DNA of 64,000 nt from Porites lobata. Lineage: Eukaryota; Cnidaria; Anthozoa; Scleractinia; Poritidae. Within the stretch, counting starts at the first letter, position 1, and each line of letters opens with the position of its first letter. The DNA is taken from positions 327,501 through 391,500 of the forward strand of contig CALNXK010000026.1 in the NCBI GenBank assembly GCA_942486035.1, written 5' to 3'. Of the stretch, positions 34,701 through 42,480 are shown one piece after another. Position numbers and translations under genes: made by a program. The notes under the pieces were generated by a model. That model saw nothing but the letters and a program-made list of their open reading frames with translations. It was not told the DNA's origin and searched no databases.

Positions 34701-37700
34701 CATGGGTAAGAAAATTTGGTTATTCATGCATCCAAGAAATTTTGGTAGTCATGTGACCATACACCCATTGGCCCGCCCATCTGTCTGCACCACAGGATAA
34801 CCAATATGAAATGATATTATTTTGTTTGTTTGTTTGAGAGCCTGCAACCTGCATTTAACTTGATAATAGACATCCATGTTATGGTCAATGACAGCTGTCA
34901 AAAATGATTATCTGCTGACCAAGCCAGTATCACATGACCATATCATGGGCTCAGGTTTCAACTTATTGAGGTTGATTGAGGTCCACTTGTCTTCAAAGTT
35001 TTCTGAGCCACTGACCAGTTATTAGCTTTTAATACTGATCGCAGGCTCAATTTAAGTTCAATTATTTCAGCAGCGATTGTTTCTTGTCCATTGAGCCCCT
35101 CCTTCAAATAAAAGTGTACATCTCATCTGTGGATTTCTTTGCAATAGTTCACTGTTCAAGTAAATTATAACTGTGACGGGAGCTTTGCTTTTAGCTCTGG
35201 CTATCAATCTGTGTTACAGAAAACCAAACTGAAAACGGATAAAAGCACAGTTTTGTTAAAAAATGGCTTAACTCAAATAGTAATGAATTTTTGTCTTTAT
35301 TAATCTCTCCATTATTTCTGATAACCCTCATATCTGATTAAGTAGGTGATGTGGGTAGGGGGATGGAGTAAACTAATACTGAAATGTGTTCTTACCCTCC
35401 GATAAACGATAGAGATTAACTTCTAAGGAATCCAGTATATAGCTGACAAGTGATCTAGTGCTTCTTGAACCTCGGTGAAATTCATGCTAGAAGTAAATGA
35501 AAAGTAAAAAATGCACCTTTATCAGGGCTGACATTTTAAGAAGCAAGCCTCTCAGGGAAAGTAAATTAAAAAAATGTATAAAAATGCCAAAATATGCTTT
35601 AATTATTGCCAGCTGTACACATGTAAATTGAGTGGCCTCTTTAGAACAGCTGACACTCACAAAAACAGATGTAAATATATATAATTATGACAGAAAGTAA
35701 CTGTAATCATGCTGGACAACTTTTTTGTATTAACTTTGATTTCCAGATATTTAGAACAGATTTTAAAACAAAGGCATATACTGAGAGCCTTCTATCTCAC
35801 TTGTTTTCAATATATGTATTTTAATTCTGCCTCTTGGTGCACTCATGAAAAAGTTCATAGGGATGCTGTATCCCCACTGATCAATGGGAATGCAGTATCC
35901 CATTGAATTTTTTCTCAGACACGATACACCTTTGTATATGTTCCTTTATGGATCTTTCACTTCTTTTATTTGCTAGAGTTTACAGTGTTACAGTTTTTAT
36001 TATGGCATTTTCAAATTATAACAGTTTGAACTGTTGGGGTGTGCATAGGAAAATATTATTCTGCTTGATCAATTAATGCAAGTTGGTTAGCCTAAATTAC
36101 TTTGTTTCAGCCACTCTGGCACTTTCAAAAATCCTGAATTTTCTCTTGTGTTCCTGTGGCACACAGTATACCATAAGGTACCACTTATAAGCTCCCCCTA
36201 CCCCCTGTTATAGGCCTATCTACCTGTAGACAAAAAAACATATCCGATCATATGCCCCCCTCAGGGTTTGAGCTAGGATTTGATCACTGGGGGACAATTT
36301 GTCCCCTTGGCTAAATTTTTGGGAGACATTTTCATTTTTACGGGGACAGAAATTTGTACACCCTTCTGCTGATGCAAACGGGTTTGTCTTCTTAGCAGGG
36401 CTTCTGATAGGTCTCGGAAGAAAAAGTCAAATTTCGCGGGATTTTTAGGGACAAATTCGCGGAAAAATTGGCCGATTACGCGGGGGTTTTCGGGGCAAAC
36501 TTCACCGAAAAGCAATCGGTAAAAAACCGCCGATTTTGTGGTTATTTTCAAGGCAAATTTCGCTAGAAATCGATCGGTTTTGCGCTGATCAGACCAGCCT
36601 TTTTAACGTTTTTCTAACAGTGCTCATCATTTGCTCTTTCAACAACAATACGCTCCAGAAATGAACCAATGGCAAAGCCTTTAACATCATGGCTTGCTTC
36701 AAAGCGCTTTATTTATTCAAGTTATAAGGCCTTTTGGACATAAAGCCCCTTGATTTATAAGGCCTCTTAAAACCCCTTATGAAGATGTATATTATTAGCC
36801 CAGGGCTGTTATAAGTGGCCTTTTACAGTATTTGGAGTACAAAAGTAAAATACTTAATAGTATAGTTTATTTTCAGTAAGATTGTTTACCCAATGTACAG
36901 TTTCCTCCTTTCTATATCATTCATTTACTACTTGGAGATGAAGTTTGTAATTGTTCTAAATCATTCATTGAGCAACAACACAGACTTTTTATGCAATCTA
37001 TTAAACTTACCGTAGGATAGAATACAAGAGAGGGATAACTTTGTATTCCCTGCCGCCGACACAAGTTCCATTCTTCTTGGCAATTAACAGCACCAAATCT
37101 AATCACTCCTTCAAGCTCCTTAGCAACTTCTCTCCACTGACCAGTTTTAATTAATAAAAACAACAAAGGGTTAGCTTCACTGTTTTTTATATTTTTATTT
37201 TAATTGGTAGGAGTTAAAAGCACTACTGTACTGTCACGTATTTTACTCAATATAAAGCAAGATCAATAAGCCCACAGATAATTACTAATAGTAAAATAAA
37301 CTTTAGTTTTAAAGGTAAAATTAACACTGCTATCAAGAAAAGGGAATAAAAAACGTTTCGAAACAATAGTGATCCCATATAAACTGCAGATTCAAATGTA
37401 CTGTCTACCAGGTCAAGTTTGTCAAAAAAGGCAGGGGGCATTTAACAGAGAACAAAATAATATAGTACAAAAATAAAGGGGAGCAATAAAAGCCTCTGAA
37501 AGATACCATAATTATTTTTTGACCTTATTTTAACTATTATAAAATGGGAAAACCTGACAAAAACCTTAAGTAAGGAACACCTGTTAATTCAAGAAAATGT
37601 ATCACTCTGCTTTTCTTACCGTTGGTGCTAAATCATGACAGTGGGAACAAAACGGGGAATAAAAGTTGATAAACCAAATATCTTCACTTCCTTCAACTGA

Positions 37701-40700
37701 TACCTCTGTTAAACAAACAGTACAAAATATTTCCTAATAATCAAAATGCATTATGTATTACATTTAATAAATTATCATTATTATCATTGATAATTATACA
37801 AAGAAAACATGTAAATAATATATAATTTTATTTATATATTATTATTATCACTATTATTATATTACTATTATTAATATCAAGGGAGCAAGTCATAAAATGA
37901 GCAAGGGTCTGATTTTAGGGACACTCTACTGGTACTAAGAAGTCAATATAACTACTATAGGTAAAACAATATAACTACTACGACAACCAATCAGATCTCC
38001 TGACCAGATTCTGGACAGATTTTACGTCATCAGTACGGAATTTCTGTCGCAGAGTCACAGATGTTTCTCCTGGCGAAATGTCCTTAGCGACGAGGAACAA
38101 GGAGAAACAAGAGAAGCATGGGCTCATTTCCCAAATAGCAGTTGGAAATCTAGCCCGGGCTAGCAATGACAAAAAATTATACCAGAATCATATTTAACAT
38201 CACTTCGGCTCGTTGCAAGGATTAGCAACATTTTAAGTTTCCCCATGTGTTTTTGAGGTAAAACAGTCAAGAAAGAGGTACGTAAATTTTAAGCCAATTC
38301 AGGAACTAATAGAAAAAACCTCGGATGAAACTTTTCAGACAGGTCCACCTCTATTTTAGGTGAGCACGATGCTAAAATGTCACCAAAACAGGACAAACTT
38401 ATCCTGGTCCTCACCACCATTCAATGTTGTTTTGGTTTACTAAACACAAAGACGTATCATTCAAAACAAGATTGGGAGAGACGATGAACAGATTCATTTA
38501 GAAATACTTTCTATTTTTGCACAGAAGATAGGAAAAACCATGGAGGATTTTTCCAGTTTATCTCAACTAGTTTTGTGGGAGGTAATCTACAGTATAAATG
38601 TATTATTAACACACCCACCAAAATCTGAGTAACTTAATGTTATAATCTCTGGGTCATCATCATAAATTCCTGTGATAAGAAAAATATCAGTAGTTAGCAA
38701 CTAATTTGATTTTACAGGACTTACATGTACCCAGTTGTATATAAAATAGTCTACTGTATTGTCGAACAAACACTAACAAACTTCTCACCTTTTTTTCAAG
38801 GACCTAAGTTTTTTAATTCACTTGACAATGAGATCAACAAAACTGTCAATTGCTTTTCTCATTTAAAAAAAAAATACTGAAAATTGATTTATTAACTAAA
38901 TATGGAAACCAATCTTAAATCTTTCCATCTTCAACTTTACGCCCCATCTTTTCTTTAGTTGATGTAAACAGCTCAAGCCCATAGTTTGAGAATGCCTAAC
39001 CTCGCATAAGTTTCTGTTAGGTCTCCTTGCCACTTCTTTTTTCTACATATCCTATATTATTTGTAATTCATTATTGTGTGGCAAATAAAATAAAAATAAA
39101 TAAATAAAAAAGAGTTGGTACTACATGTTTTAAGCAATTTTATAAAATAAATAAAAGGTCTCATTTCCTGTGTGATCTGGTGATGATTGGTTGTACTGCA
39201 TCTAATTCTTACTACTTTAAATTCCAAGAGAAAAAGAGAAAAATGATAATGCAAAATTTTAGGGGGCAAAAGTGTATTATGAAAATGTTAAAGTAGAAAT
39301 TAATATGATAAACTACTTGTAAAGAAAAATGAATGAGAAAAAAATGAGAAGTGATGTGATCAACATGTCATGAGCAGAGGATAAAGAAAAAATTTGAGTC
39401 CCCAACAGGAATAGAACCAATGACCTTCTGTACACTGGTCAGATGCTCTAACCACTGAGCTACGAAGGACTCTTGGTGAGTTGGACCATATACAAGGTTC
39501 ATGTATAACATGCGTCCTATGTACTGCTGGGATCAGCAATGTCGAAATCGTCATGTGTGTGATAAATAAAGAAAGGTGGTAAATTTTAAGCTCAGTGAAG
39601 AAGAGGCTTAGTGAATATGTAACAGGCACTGAAGATCTACATTATTTTACTCTTCTAAGACTTTTTTGGTGGTTTATTAACGAAATAACATTATAGCTCT
39701 ACAGTGGCTGTAACTTGCAAATTGTAAATCAAGATAACGGAGTTGAAATAATAAAATGAAGTTAAAACAACTCATCTCCTCTGTAAATGCTACAATCTTA
39801 CCAAATTCCTCATTAAAATAATTCCAGCTTTGGTAATGTCCTCCATCAAAGTGGTCATCTTTTAAACCCTCTTCACCATACACATCATACTTTTTACGAA
39901 GCTCTTCATCTAAATTAAAACAGTAACACACATTTAATAATGTCACAAAAGGTAAATAAAAATGTTTATGTACAGGTAGAACACATGCCACTGTATTCCA
40001 CTTTACTCACAATGGACAATGATGTAATAAAATTAATATCATGTCACACAAAAAAATGTCTGAAGCCTTGACTATTGGTAGTCAACTCTTTTAAGTGCAG
40101 AGCAGGCATACTCAGTAGGATGGCTAACAGAAAATGGGGTTTGATAACTTCTGATACTGGGGTGAGATAACGTTTGCAAAGACTTCTCGAACTGTTACTA
40201 GGGACAGAGGAAAGAACTGACCTATAGCTGACTGGCATGACCCCAGTGTCCCCCATGGTGGGGGGGGGGGGGGTACTTCCTCGTAAGAAGCTAATGGGGA
40301 TGTGCTGCTGGATGGGGTCGAATTTTCAGGACTGGATTGACTTTAATGGGGTAGCAATTTCAATAGAGTTACTAGAATGGGGTTGCACATTTTCTGATTT
40401 TTGGGGTAAGACAGTTCTTTATATTTACAAAACATGCCAGAATGTTTGTACTGTAGGTGAAAAGGAAAGTGTTCTTCATTCAATATAAGGTAGATAAATA
40501 AATAGAAAGTGACTAAGTTGGGATCACAAAAATTACTTATTTGCCCAAAAGAGACTAAGATGGGGTCTATAATAATTATTAGGCCACAGAATAGACTATA
40601 ATGGGTTAGGGGCTCTGAGAGGCCAGCGGCACATACCCAGCTAAAATTAACCCAAGTACCCTTCCCCCAGGCCAGTATCGATGCCAAAAACATTTACAGG

Positions 40701-42480
40701 ACACATTTTGGCTTCAGCTCCCTTCTCATTTCTTAAGTGGCCAACAGCAAAAAGACTGCGCATAGTGCATTTTCAGTCAGTTGCCTTCTGATCCCCATTT
40801 TTCCTTTCAGGTCTACTAGCTCAACCGTGGGGTATTTGCAGTTTTCTGAAGAAAAAAATAAAAAGTGCCCAGCCAAGGGCTGAGGGGAAGGGAATGACTT
40901 CCCTATAATTAATGAGGGTTGGCCATGGATTTTGGGAAAACAAAATGACTTTGGGTAAACGGTATATGGTATACTACTTGTCCTTTAGGTTTAGACTTAA
41001 GGTTTCTGAAAAACTGCCCACCTACCCATCCCCTAAGTCAACATTAACACTTACTTCTCACTTAGGGCAAAATGTTGGGTTTGGGGAGGGGTAGGTAGGC
41101 AGTTTCCCAGAAACCTCAATTAATCCAGATTTCCATACAGGCTAAAACATTGATTAAGCATCACACGTTTCAACTCTATTCATATTATCTATCTGTGCAA
41201 AATAGTGTGAAATTGCTGGATGCCTAACAATTATTGTATGGTGTTGTAAGGGAATCTTACTTATAAGAAAAGAATTGGGGGGAAATTTTGGGTATATTGA
41301 CAAATTTATTCGAGTATAATGGTAGATTAATTCCAGACATAGTTAATCAATAAAAATTGATATCGGAAATCAATCGATATCATTGGTATTAATCAATTTA
41401 ATCCGCCGATTAATATTGATTGATATCGGAAATTGATAGAAATCGAAGTCACAGAAAAAATAATTTTTTGATTATTATTGATTAACAAATTGATAACAAT
41501 TGATAAAAAGTTCATCATCGATTTCTATCGCAAAATCATCAATGTTAATTGAAGTCACAACTTTTTTTCTTCATTGATTTCTGTCGATTGATATTGCAAA
41601 ACGATAATCATCGATGATTGATATCGATTACTATTGATTTTTATAGATTACAAGTTTATCGATTAACTAAGTCTGGATTAATACTACCCATCTGGCGTAC
41701 CCTATAAAAATGTAGTCTAGTTAATTTGGTTTATAGTGAGAGCTGCACTGTTTCAAATAATTTCCTGAGGGGAAAACATTGTCTTTAAAAGTAGTAAGGT
41801 CATGTTTTCCCAGCTGCTGAATAAGTTCAATAAAATTTTAGAAAGGTATAATCATTGCATTTGGAAGAAATATTAATTATTTCAGACTATAGCTACTCTA
41901 TGCATGTTGTATTACGATATGACAACGTTAGCGAATTAGTATTCCACTAAAATTGAATATTTAACAGATTTTAGGTTGCTAACCTAGAATTATAGTCATT
42001 AAAAACACAGCTGACTTTTGATTATAAGCTTAATGGTTTTAAGTTCAGTTATAATTATAGAACAACAATAGTACACGTAAAAAATGTAATGTAAACAGTC
42101 ATAAAATTAATGGCTACTGTCTTCCTCTGTTCCTACCTTTTAAAACCTCGTAAGCTTTATTTATCGCTGTAAACTTTTCATGAGCTTGAGGATCATCCTG
42201 TTAAAAGCAAAGAATATATTTCAAAATAACACCAGCTGAAAAAACCAAACAGGAAAATATTGAAGTATCACAAAAGCTGTGATCAAACTCACGCGTACAA
42301 GCTCCGATAACATACCTTGTTTTTATCCGGGTGAAGCTTTAGCGCTATTTTTTTGAATGCTTTTCGAATGTCCTTACTGCTAGCGTCCCTGGAAATGCCT
42401 AATAACTCATAATAGTCCTCGGAGAATACAGGATAATACAGGAAAGTGGACAATAAAATAAATAATGCCGGTGAATTCAT
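19346..42480 (-). CDS. DNAJC10: ERdj5 (DNAJC10): ER DnaJ-thioredoxin disulfide reductase, complete gene in 22 coding exons
   Basis: ERdj5 reduces non-native disulfides of ER clients and hands them to BiP through its J domain (known for the family). The spliced model is about 801 aa; human is 793. Residues 1-20 are a signal peptide. The J domain follows, with HPD at 50-52. Then come Trx1 with CSHC (148-151), two inactive Trx-b domains (about 230-440), Trx2 with CPPC (461-464), Trx3 with CGPC (570-573), Trx4 with CGHC (681-684) and a charged tail. Cis-proline motifs (SYP or AYP) follow each active domain. All 21 introns are GT-AG, and the phases agree from exon to exon without a stop. Two points differ from mammals: the third motif is CGPC rather than CHPC and the fourth CGHC rather than CGPC. 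The last exon is the least certain. Introns are filled with repeats listed separately. Confidence 0.95.
19536..19694. mobile_element. TAG...CTA foldback MITE (CTTGGAAGTAGTGGGC subtype)
   Basis: The arms TAGCCTGCGTAGCAGGCGC..GTAGTGGGCGCAAGAAAG fold on their complement. The flanks CCTCCGAGT (19527-19535) and CCTCCGACT (19695-19703) match at 8 of 9 positions. Lies in the last proposed ERdj5 intron. Confidence 0.82.
19835..20055. repeat. Near-perfect 220-bp palindrome
   Basis: AAAAGTAGGTTGAGTTTGAT at the left and its complement at the right, with arms about 105 nt. The centre is GAGTCAAAATTTGACTC. The arms include GACGTTTCGACAACCTGTGC. It sits beside the 3' end of a LINE fragment, with AAT simple repeats on both sides. 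Confidence 0.8.
20160..21070 (-). mobile_element. Non-LTR retrotransposon (CR1/jockey-like) reverse-transcriptase 3' fragment, decayed
   Basis: The minus-strand translation has the typical C-terminal half of a cnidarian LINE polymerase: DKTELLVLHAR, then RKLQYVQNSAARLL, HWLPVHERI-like LLWLPVHERIRFKIL, APPYLSDLL and PKLWNTLP, ending at 20185. Near 21010-21030 a frame reads FNADDSQIYLSF, a damaged copy of the catalytic ADD box region with N in place of the usual Y. The frame is broken at about 20900, and the 5' part is absent. A 3' AAT-rich tail lies near 20065. Located in the proposed final ERdj5 intron. Confidence 0.8.
21882..22037 (-). CDS. DNAJC10: ERdj5 exon 21 (C-terminal charged region)
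   Basis: Fifty-two codons from PVNGHLEV to KAKGKGKK in phase 0, after a TTCTTGCAG acceptor. The donor AAG|GTAACG follows the lysines. Reading on without splicing would add 23 residues of unrelated sequence before a stop at 21810 and no retrieval tail. Confidence 0.8.
22390..22612 (+). repeat. Interspersed repeat with AAACGCCGC...AATAAATACGGTA end, copy 1
   Basis: Shares GTACAACTTGGTAAT, GATTTAAGAAAAGTGATT and TTTAATCGAATAAATACGGT with the segment at 45925-46187, same orientation. In ERdj5 intron 20. Confidence 0.6.
22876..23051. mobile_element. piggyBac-like MITE, copy 1
   Basis: TTAACCCTTTAAG at the left and CTTAAAGGGTTAA at the right, with TTAA as the probable target duplication. The interior has GATCAACATCAATTTTCTC. 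In ERdj5 intron 20. Confidence 0.75.
23136..23267 (-). CDS. DNAJC10: ERdj5 exon 20 (Trx4, second half)
   Basis: Forty-four codons LLDGRIKAGKVDC..MTQ, phase 0 on both sides, acceptor TTGTTGTAG and donor CAG|GTGAG. Carries the AYPT cis-proline of the fourth active thioredoxin domain. Confidence 0.9.
23352..23512 (+). repeat. GCGCGCGGG-rich repeat flanking exon 19, copy 1
   Basis: CACAGAGGCCTCTTTGTGCCGCAGG..GAGAGGAGCAAC is similar to 24361-24529 (GCAGAGGCC..GACGCAGGGAGA..GAGAGGAGCAAC). Each has an inner foldback CGATGGGAAG / CTTCCCAT around CCCCCGCGCGCTTA. Confidence 0.6.
23535..23655 (+). repeat. tRNA-derived SINE fragment
   Basis: GATGGCGCAGTGGTGAGAGC resembles a tRNA D arm (A box), and GACCCGGGTTCAAATC a T arm (B box), with correct spacing of about 40 nt. 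The anticodon arm does not fold properly. A non-tRNA tail, CATATGTGGGTGTTGAGTTTG, follows. Confidence 0.65.
23847..24045 (-). CDS. DNAJC10: ERdj5 exon 19 (end of Trx3, start of Trx4 with CGHC)
   Basis: Starts by completing a valine codon (phase 2) and reads NYRGWRDVDSLYSWAFQHL, then WIIDFYAPWCGHCIQFAPDF and KVAK. Ends in phase 0 at AAG|GTGAGT. Confidence 0.93.
24134..24300. mobile_element. MITE with CAGTCRACTCTCTC ends
   Basis: The left end ACAGTCAACTCTCTCGCTAAG and right end TTAAGAGAGAGTCGACTGCA are inverted. The interior has the paired GACGGACACC / GGTGTCC blocks. The ends look like those of pogo/Tigger-type elements. In ERdj5 intron 18. Confidence 0.6.
24361..24529 (+). repeat. GCGCGCGGG-rich repeat flanking exon 19, copy 2
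   Basis: Direct-orientation relative of 23352-23512; together they bracket exon 19 of ERdj5. Confidence 0.6.
25126..25259 (-). CDS. DNAJC10: ERdj5 exon 18 (Trx3, second half)
   Basis: QMQEEAGVGSVDCQKYRSF..SYPTIRLYPHNSQGARRF, entering in phase 0 after TTTCTCAG. Ends in phase 2 at GT|GTAAGT. SYPT supplies the cis-proline. Confidence 0.93.
25787..25942 (-). CDS. DNAJC10: ERdj5 exon 17 (Trx3 with CGPC)
   Basis: Fifty-two codons NTLKPAVVQLTPETF..WLVDFYAPWCGPCNELAPDW..LAK. Phase 0 both sides; donor AAG|GTATAG. Confidence 0.95.
26308..26518. mobile_element. piggyBac-like MITE, copy 2
   Basis: GTAACCCTTTAAGTCCCAAT at the left and TTGGGGCTTAAAGGGTCAA at the right. Interior as in copy 1 (GACCAACATCAATTTTCTC). 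ERdj5 intron 16. Confidence 0.72.
26545..26975 (+). repeat. TTCAAGGACTTTTCAAGGA short tandem blocks
   Basis: Degenerate units with CAAGGACTTTTCAAGGAC occur at 26545-26600 and again at 26840-26965, separated by AT-rich sequence. Probably the two ends of one repeat. Confidence 0.5.
27008..27109 (-). CDS. DNAJC10: ERdj5 exon 16 (Trx2, third part)
   Basis: Thirty-four codons YNIRSYPTTILYNNS..LVEFVE, phase 0 both sides, donor GAG|GTAAGC. SYPT is the cis-proline of Trx2. Confidence 0.95.
27458..27639. mobile_element. TAG...CTA foldback MITE, 182 bp
   Basis: TAGCCTGCGCGCGTGGCAAGCG at the left and CGCCTGCCACGCAGGC(G)A at the right. The flanks TTATGTGAT and TTATGTCAT match at 8 of 9. The interior is GAGGGGCGCGCGAGG-rich. 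Confidence 0.75.
27993..28167. mobile_element. MITE with GCTGATTTAGCAACAGA ends
   Basis: GCTGATTTAGCAACAGAATG..GAACGTCA at the left is answered by TGACGTTCTCGCTCTGTTGC and TAAATCAGC at the right. ERdj5 intron 15. Confidence 0.7.
28261..28380 (-). CDS. DNAJC10: ERdj5 exon 15 (Trx2 with CPPC)
   Basis: Forty codons starting WCPPCMRLLPEYRKAARSF and ending PNLCHM, phase 0 both sides; donor ATG|GTAAGA. The intron falls directly before the active-site tryptophan. Confidence 0.96.
28455..28652. mobile_element. Inverted-repeat element with GGCCATTTTCACGATGACG ends
   Basis: GATAGGCCATTTTCACGATG..GTCATTTTACT at the left pairs with GTAAAATGACGTCATCATGC..GGCTATTGGCC at the right. A partial relative (TAATTTGCACAAGAAAGCAA..CCCTGAAGGATT) is at 56430-56500. 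ERdj5 intron 14. Confidence 0.65.
28940..29134. repeat. Inverted repeat GGTCGTTTCGATACAA
   Basis: CTGACTGGTTAACGGTCGTTTCGATACAA-type arm at the left and its complement near 29103-29134, spanning about 195 bp. Probable MITE in ERdj5 intron 14. Confidence 0.5.
29216..29352 (-). CDS. DNAJC10: ERdj5 exon 14 (end of Trx-b2, start of Trx2)
   Basis: Enters in phase 1, completing the glycine of WHHG, then reads RFTAHDIAVFAKESASSS, VRTLGPDDFP and FFVDFFAP. Ends in phase 0 at CCA|GTAAGA. Confidence 0.95.
29459..29570 (-). CDS. DNAJC10: ERdj5 exon 13 (Trx-b2)
   Basis: VGHVDCSKETEICQQVHVRK, YPMVALFKTRG and HYEWHH; phase 0 in, phase 1 out at G|GTATGT. Corresponds to the inactive second b-type domain. 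Confidence 0.94.
29939..30055 (-). CDS. DNAJC10: ERdj5 exon 12 (Trx-b2, first part)
   Basis: Thirty-nine codons DMKTKLSSATEMPWVLHFDR..FTSDIN, phase 0 both sides, donor AAT|GTAAGT. PWVLHF occupies the beta strand where active domains have WxVDFYAPWC, and the CxxC is absent. Confidence 0.9.
30095..30540. repeat. GCGACCAC-rich interspersed repeat
   Basis: Repeated GCGACCACCTCCCATAAGCG and GAGACCACCTCTTGTAAGCG blocks at both ends, with TCGCTTACGGGAG at the right end. Probably a MITE. ERdj5 intron 11. Confidence 0.45.
30570..31030. repeat. Tandemly duplicated piggyBac-like MITE material
   Basis: Two adjacent units of about 115 bp (about 30670-30783 and 30784-30897) are nearly identical: TTCTTTAAGAA..GAAGATCACTCT..GTGTATTTGGATATT..CTTTAGGTCCCTTGG. 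They are followed by a third, partial one. The interior resembles the TTAACCCTTTAAG MITEs. Confidence 0.6.
31502..31591 (-). CDS. DNAJC10: ERdj5 exon 11 (end of Trx-b1)
   Basis: Thirty codons IIDSLETKEIVSFALKKLPD..FQTFE, phase 0 both sides, acceptor TTCCAACAG and donor GAG|GTAATT. Confidence 0.92.
31741..31860. mobile_element. GGATAGCGCTATCC MITE, decayed copy
   Basis: CTCCGGTTGTTTAAACATTG, GGATAGCGCTATCCACCGG and GTTATCCACTAGG resemble the intact element at 13710-13860, but the right arm is cut short. ERdj5 intron 10. Confidence 0.55.
32140..32760 (-). mobile_element. LINE reverse-transcriptase 3' end fragment, second family
   Basis: The minus-strand translation reads FYFYCGAVWGNINKGLADKL, LQKLQNRAARIL, VRLKQLAVTMYKIHN and GSVLWNKIPSEIR, stopping at 32292. 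This is the usual C-terminal tail of a non-LTR retrotransposon polymerase. A simple ATCATCATC tail marks the 3' end near 32145. All catalytic motifs are missing, so it is 5' truncated. ERdj5 intron 10. Confidence 0.8.
32863..32982 (-). CDS. DNAJC10: ERdj5 exon 10 (Trx-b1)
   Basis: Forty codons DNLVNIGSIDCGASKRLCKE..VGPKKGE, phase 0 both sides, acceptor TTTTTTTAG and donor GAG|GTGGGA. Fits the NVGWMDC-type segment of the family. Confidence 0.88.
33115..33327. mobile_element. piggyBac-like MITE, copy 3 (intact)
   Basis: TTAACCCTTTAAGCCCCAAT at the left and ATTGGGACTTAAAGGGTTAA at the right, perfect TTAA at both ends, 213 bp. ERdj5 intron 9. Confidence 0.82.
33635..33678 (-). CDS. DNAJC10: ERdj5 exon 9 (44-nt exon, Trx-b1)
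   Basis: Enters in phase 1 completing aspartate, then CLTSDTKIKLAAIL, and ends in phase 0 at TTG|GTGAGG. Too short for an ORF search. It was found because exon 8 (phase 1) and exon 10 (phase 0) would otherwise not join, and because the family has a DCLTSQTRLRL-like segment here. Confidence 0.88.
34033..34070 (+). repeat. G-rich (GGGGGA)n tract
   Basis: Five or more runs of four to five G separated by A or AGA, with quadruplex-forming potential. Located in ERdj5 intron 8. Confidence 0.6.
34318..34386 (-). CDS. DNAJC10: ERdj5 exon 8 (Trx-b1, first part)
   Basis: NFEKHINKGEDPWLIDFCEP then GG; phase 1 both sides, donor G|GTGAGT. The C-x-x-C of active domains is absent (WLIDFCEPGG). Confidence 0.92.
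34660..35215 (+). repeat. Repeat with AGCTC...AACACCATGGGTAAGAAAATTTGG start and CTTTTAGCTCTGGCTA end
   Basis: The left part shares AACACCATGGGTAAGAAAATTTGGT with 60345 onward, and the right end GAGCTTTGCTTTTAGCTCTGGCTA matches the ends at 60840-60870 and (inverted) 49998. Probably one family of variable internal length. Confidence 0.55.
35396..35486 (-). CDS. DNAJC10: ERdj5 exon 7 (end of Trx1)
   Basis: HEFHRGSRSTRSLVSYILDS..NLYRLSE, phase 0 in, phase 1 out at G|GTAAGA. Confidence 0.92.
36260..36600 (-). repeat. Probable interspersed repeat with apparent open frame
   Basis: A 92-codon minus frame contains repeated TCGCGGAAAAA / CGATCGG-like blocks (GGGATTTTTAGGGACAAATT, GGGGGTTTTCGGGGCAAAC, GGTTATTTTCAAGGCAAATT). 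The translation is internally repetitive and has no domain. It lies in ERdj5 intron 6, same strand. I regard it as repeat DNA. Confidence 0.4.
37011..37136 (-). CDS. DNAJC10: ERdj5 exon 6 (Trx1)
   Basis: Forty-two codons WREVAKELEGVIRFGAVNCQ..SYPSLVFYPT, phase 0 both sides, donor ACG|GTAAGT. SYPS carries the cis-proline. Confidence 0.95.
37620..37705 (-). CDS. DNAJC10: ERdj5 exon 5 (Trx1 with CSHC)
   Basis: Phase 1 in, phase 0 out at ACG|GTAAGA. Reads VSVEGSEDIWFINFYSPFC then SHCHDLAPT, identical to the mammalian CSHCHDLAPT active-site segment. Confidence 0.96.
38619..38669 (-). CDS. DNAJC10: ERdj5 exon 4 (linker, J domain to Trx1; 51 nt)
   Basis: IYDDDPEIITLSYSDF between AATAAATTCC-side acceptor TCACAG and donor G|GTGGGT; phase 1 both sides. 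Matches the IYDDDPEIITL linker of the family. Confidence 0.94.
39396..39472 (-). repeat. tRNA-derived SINE head
   Basis: GAGTCCTTCGTAGCTCAGTG..TTAGAGC gives a seven-pair acceptor stem with GGGGACTC and a standard D arm. GGTTCTATTCC is a T arm. The anticodon loop lacks T33 and its stem has a mismatch. The tail AATTTTTTCTTTATCCTCTG continues to about 39365 and is shared with 57181-57295. ERdj5 intron 3. Confidence 0.7.
39802..39909 (-). CDS. DNAJC10: ERdj5 exon 3 (end of J domain)
   Basis: EELRKKYDVYGEEGLKDDHF then HYQSWNYFNEEF, phase 1 both sides, donor G|GTAAGA. Confidence 0.95.
40255..40675 (+). mobile_element. CCCGGGG-related MITE, copy F
   Basis: A G-run then GTACTTCC..GGGGATGTGCTGC at the left, and AGCGGCACATACCCAGC..GTACCCTTCCCCC at the right, as in copies A-E. 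Inner repeats TAATGGGGT / AGATGGGGTC. ERdj5 intron 2. Confidence 0.55.
41319..41690. mobile_element. AT-rich element of repeated ATCGATT blocks with inverted ends
   Basis: GGTAGATTAATTCCAGACAT at the left and GTCTGGATTAATACTACC at the right are inverted. The inside is a dense, near-palindromic array of TGATATCGATT, AATCGATA and TTAATATTG words. ERdj5 intron 2. Confidence 0.6.
42137..42197 (-). CDS. DNAJC10: ERdj5 exon 2 (J domain, helices III-IV)
   Basis: DDPQAHEKFTAINKAYEVLK, phase 0 in, phase 1 out at G|GTAGGA. Confidence 0.96.
42316..42480 (-). CDS. DNAJC10: ERdj5 exon 1 (signal peptide and J domain start)
   Basis: ATG at 42478-42480. Hydrophobic signal peptide MNSPALFILLSTFLYYPVFS, then EDYYELLGISRDASSKDIRK and KLHPDKNK with the HPD motif. 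Phase 0 donor AAG|GTATGT. Confidence 0.96.

Noticed and set aside
39396..39472. Functional tRNA gene
   Set aside because: The acceptor, D and T arms are good, but the anticodon stem is mismatched and T33 is missing, and a SINE tail follows; the same holds for 57181 and 23535.
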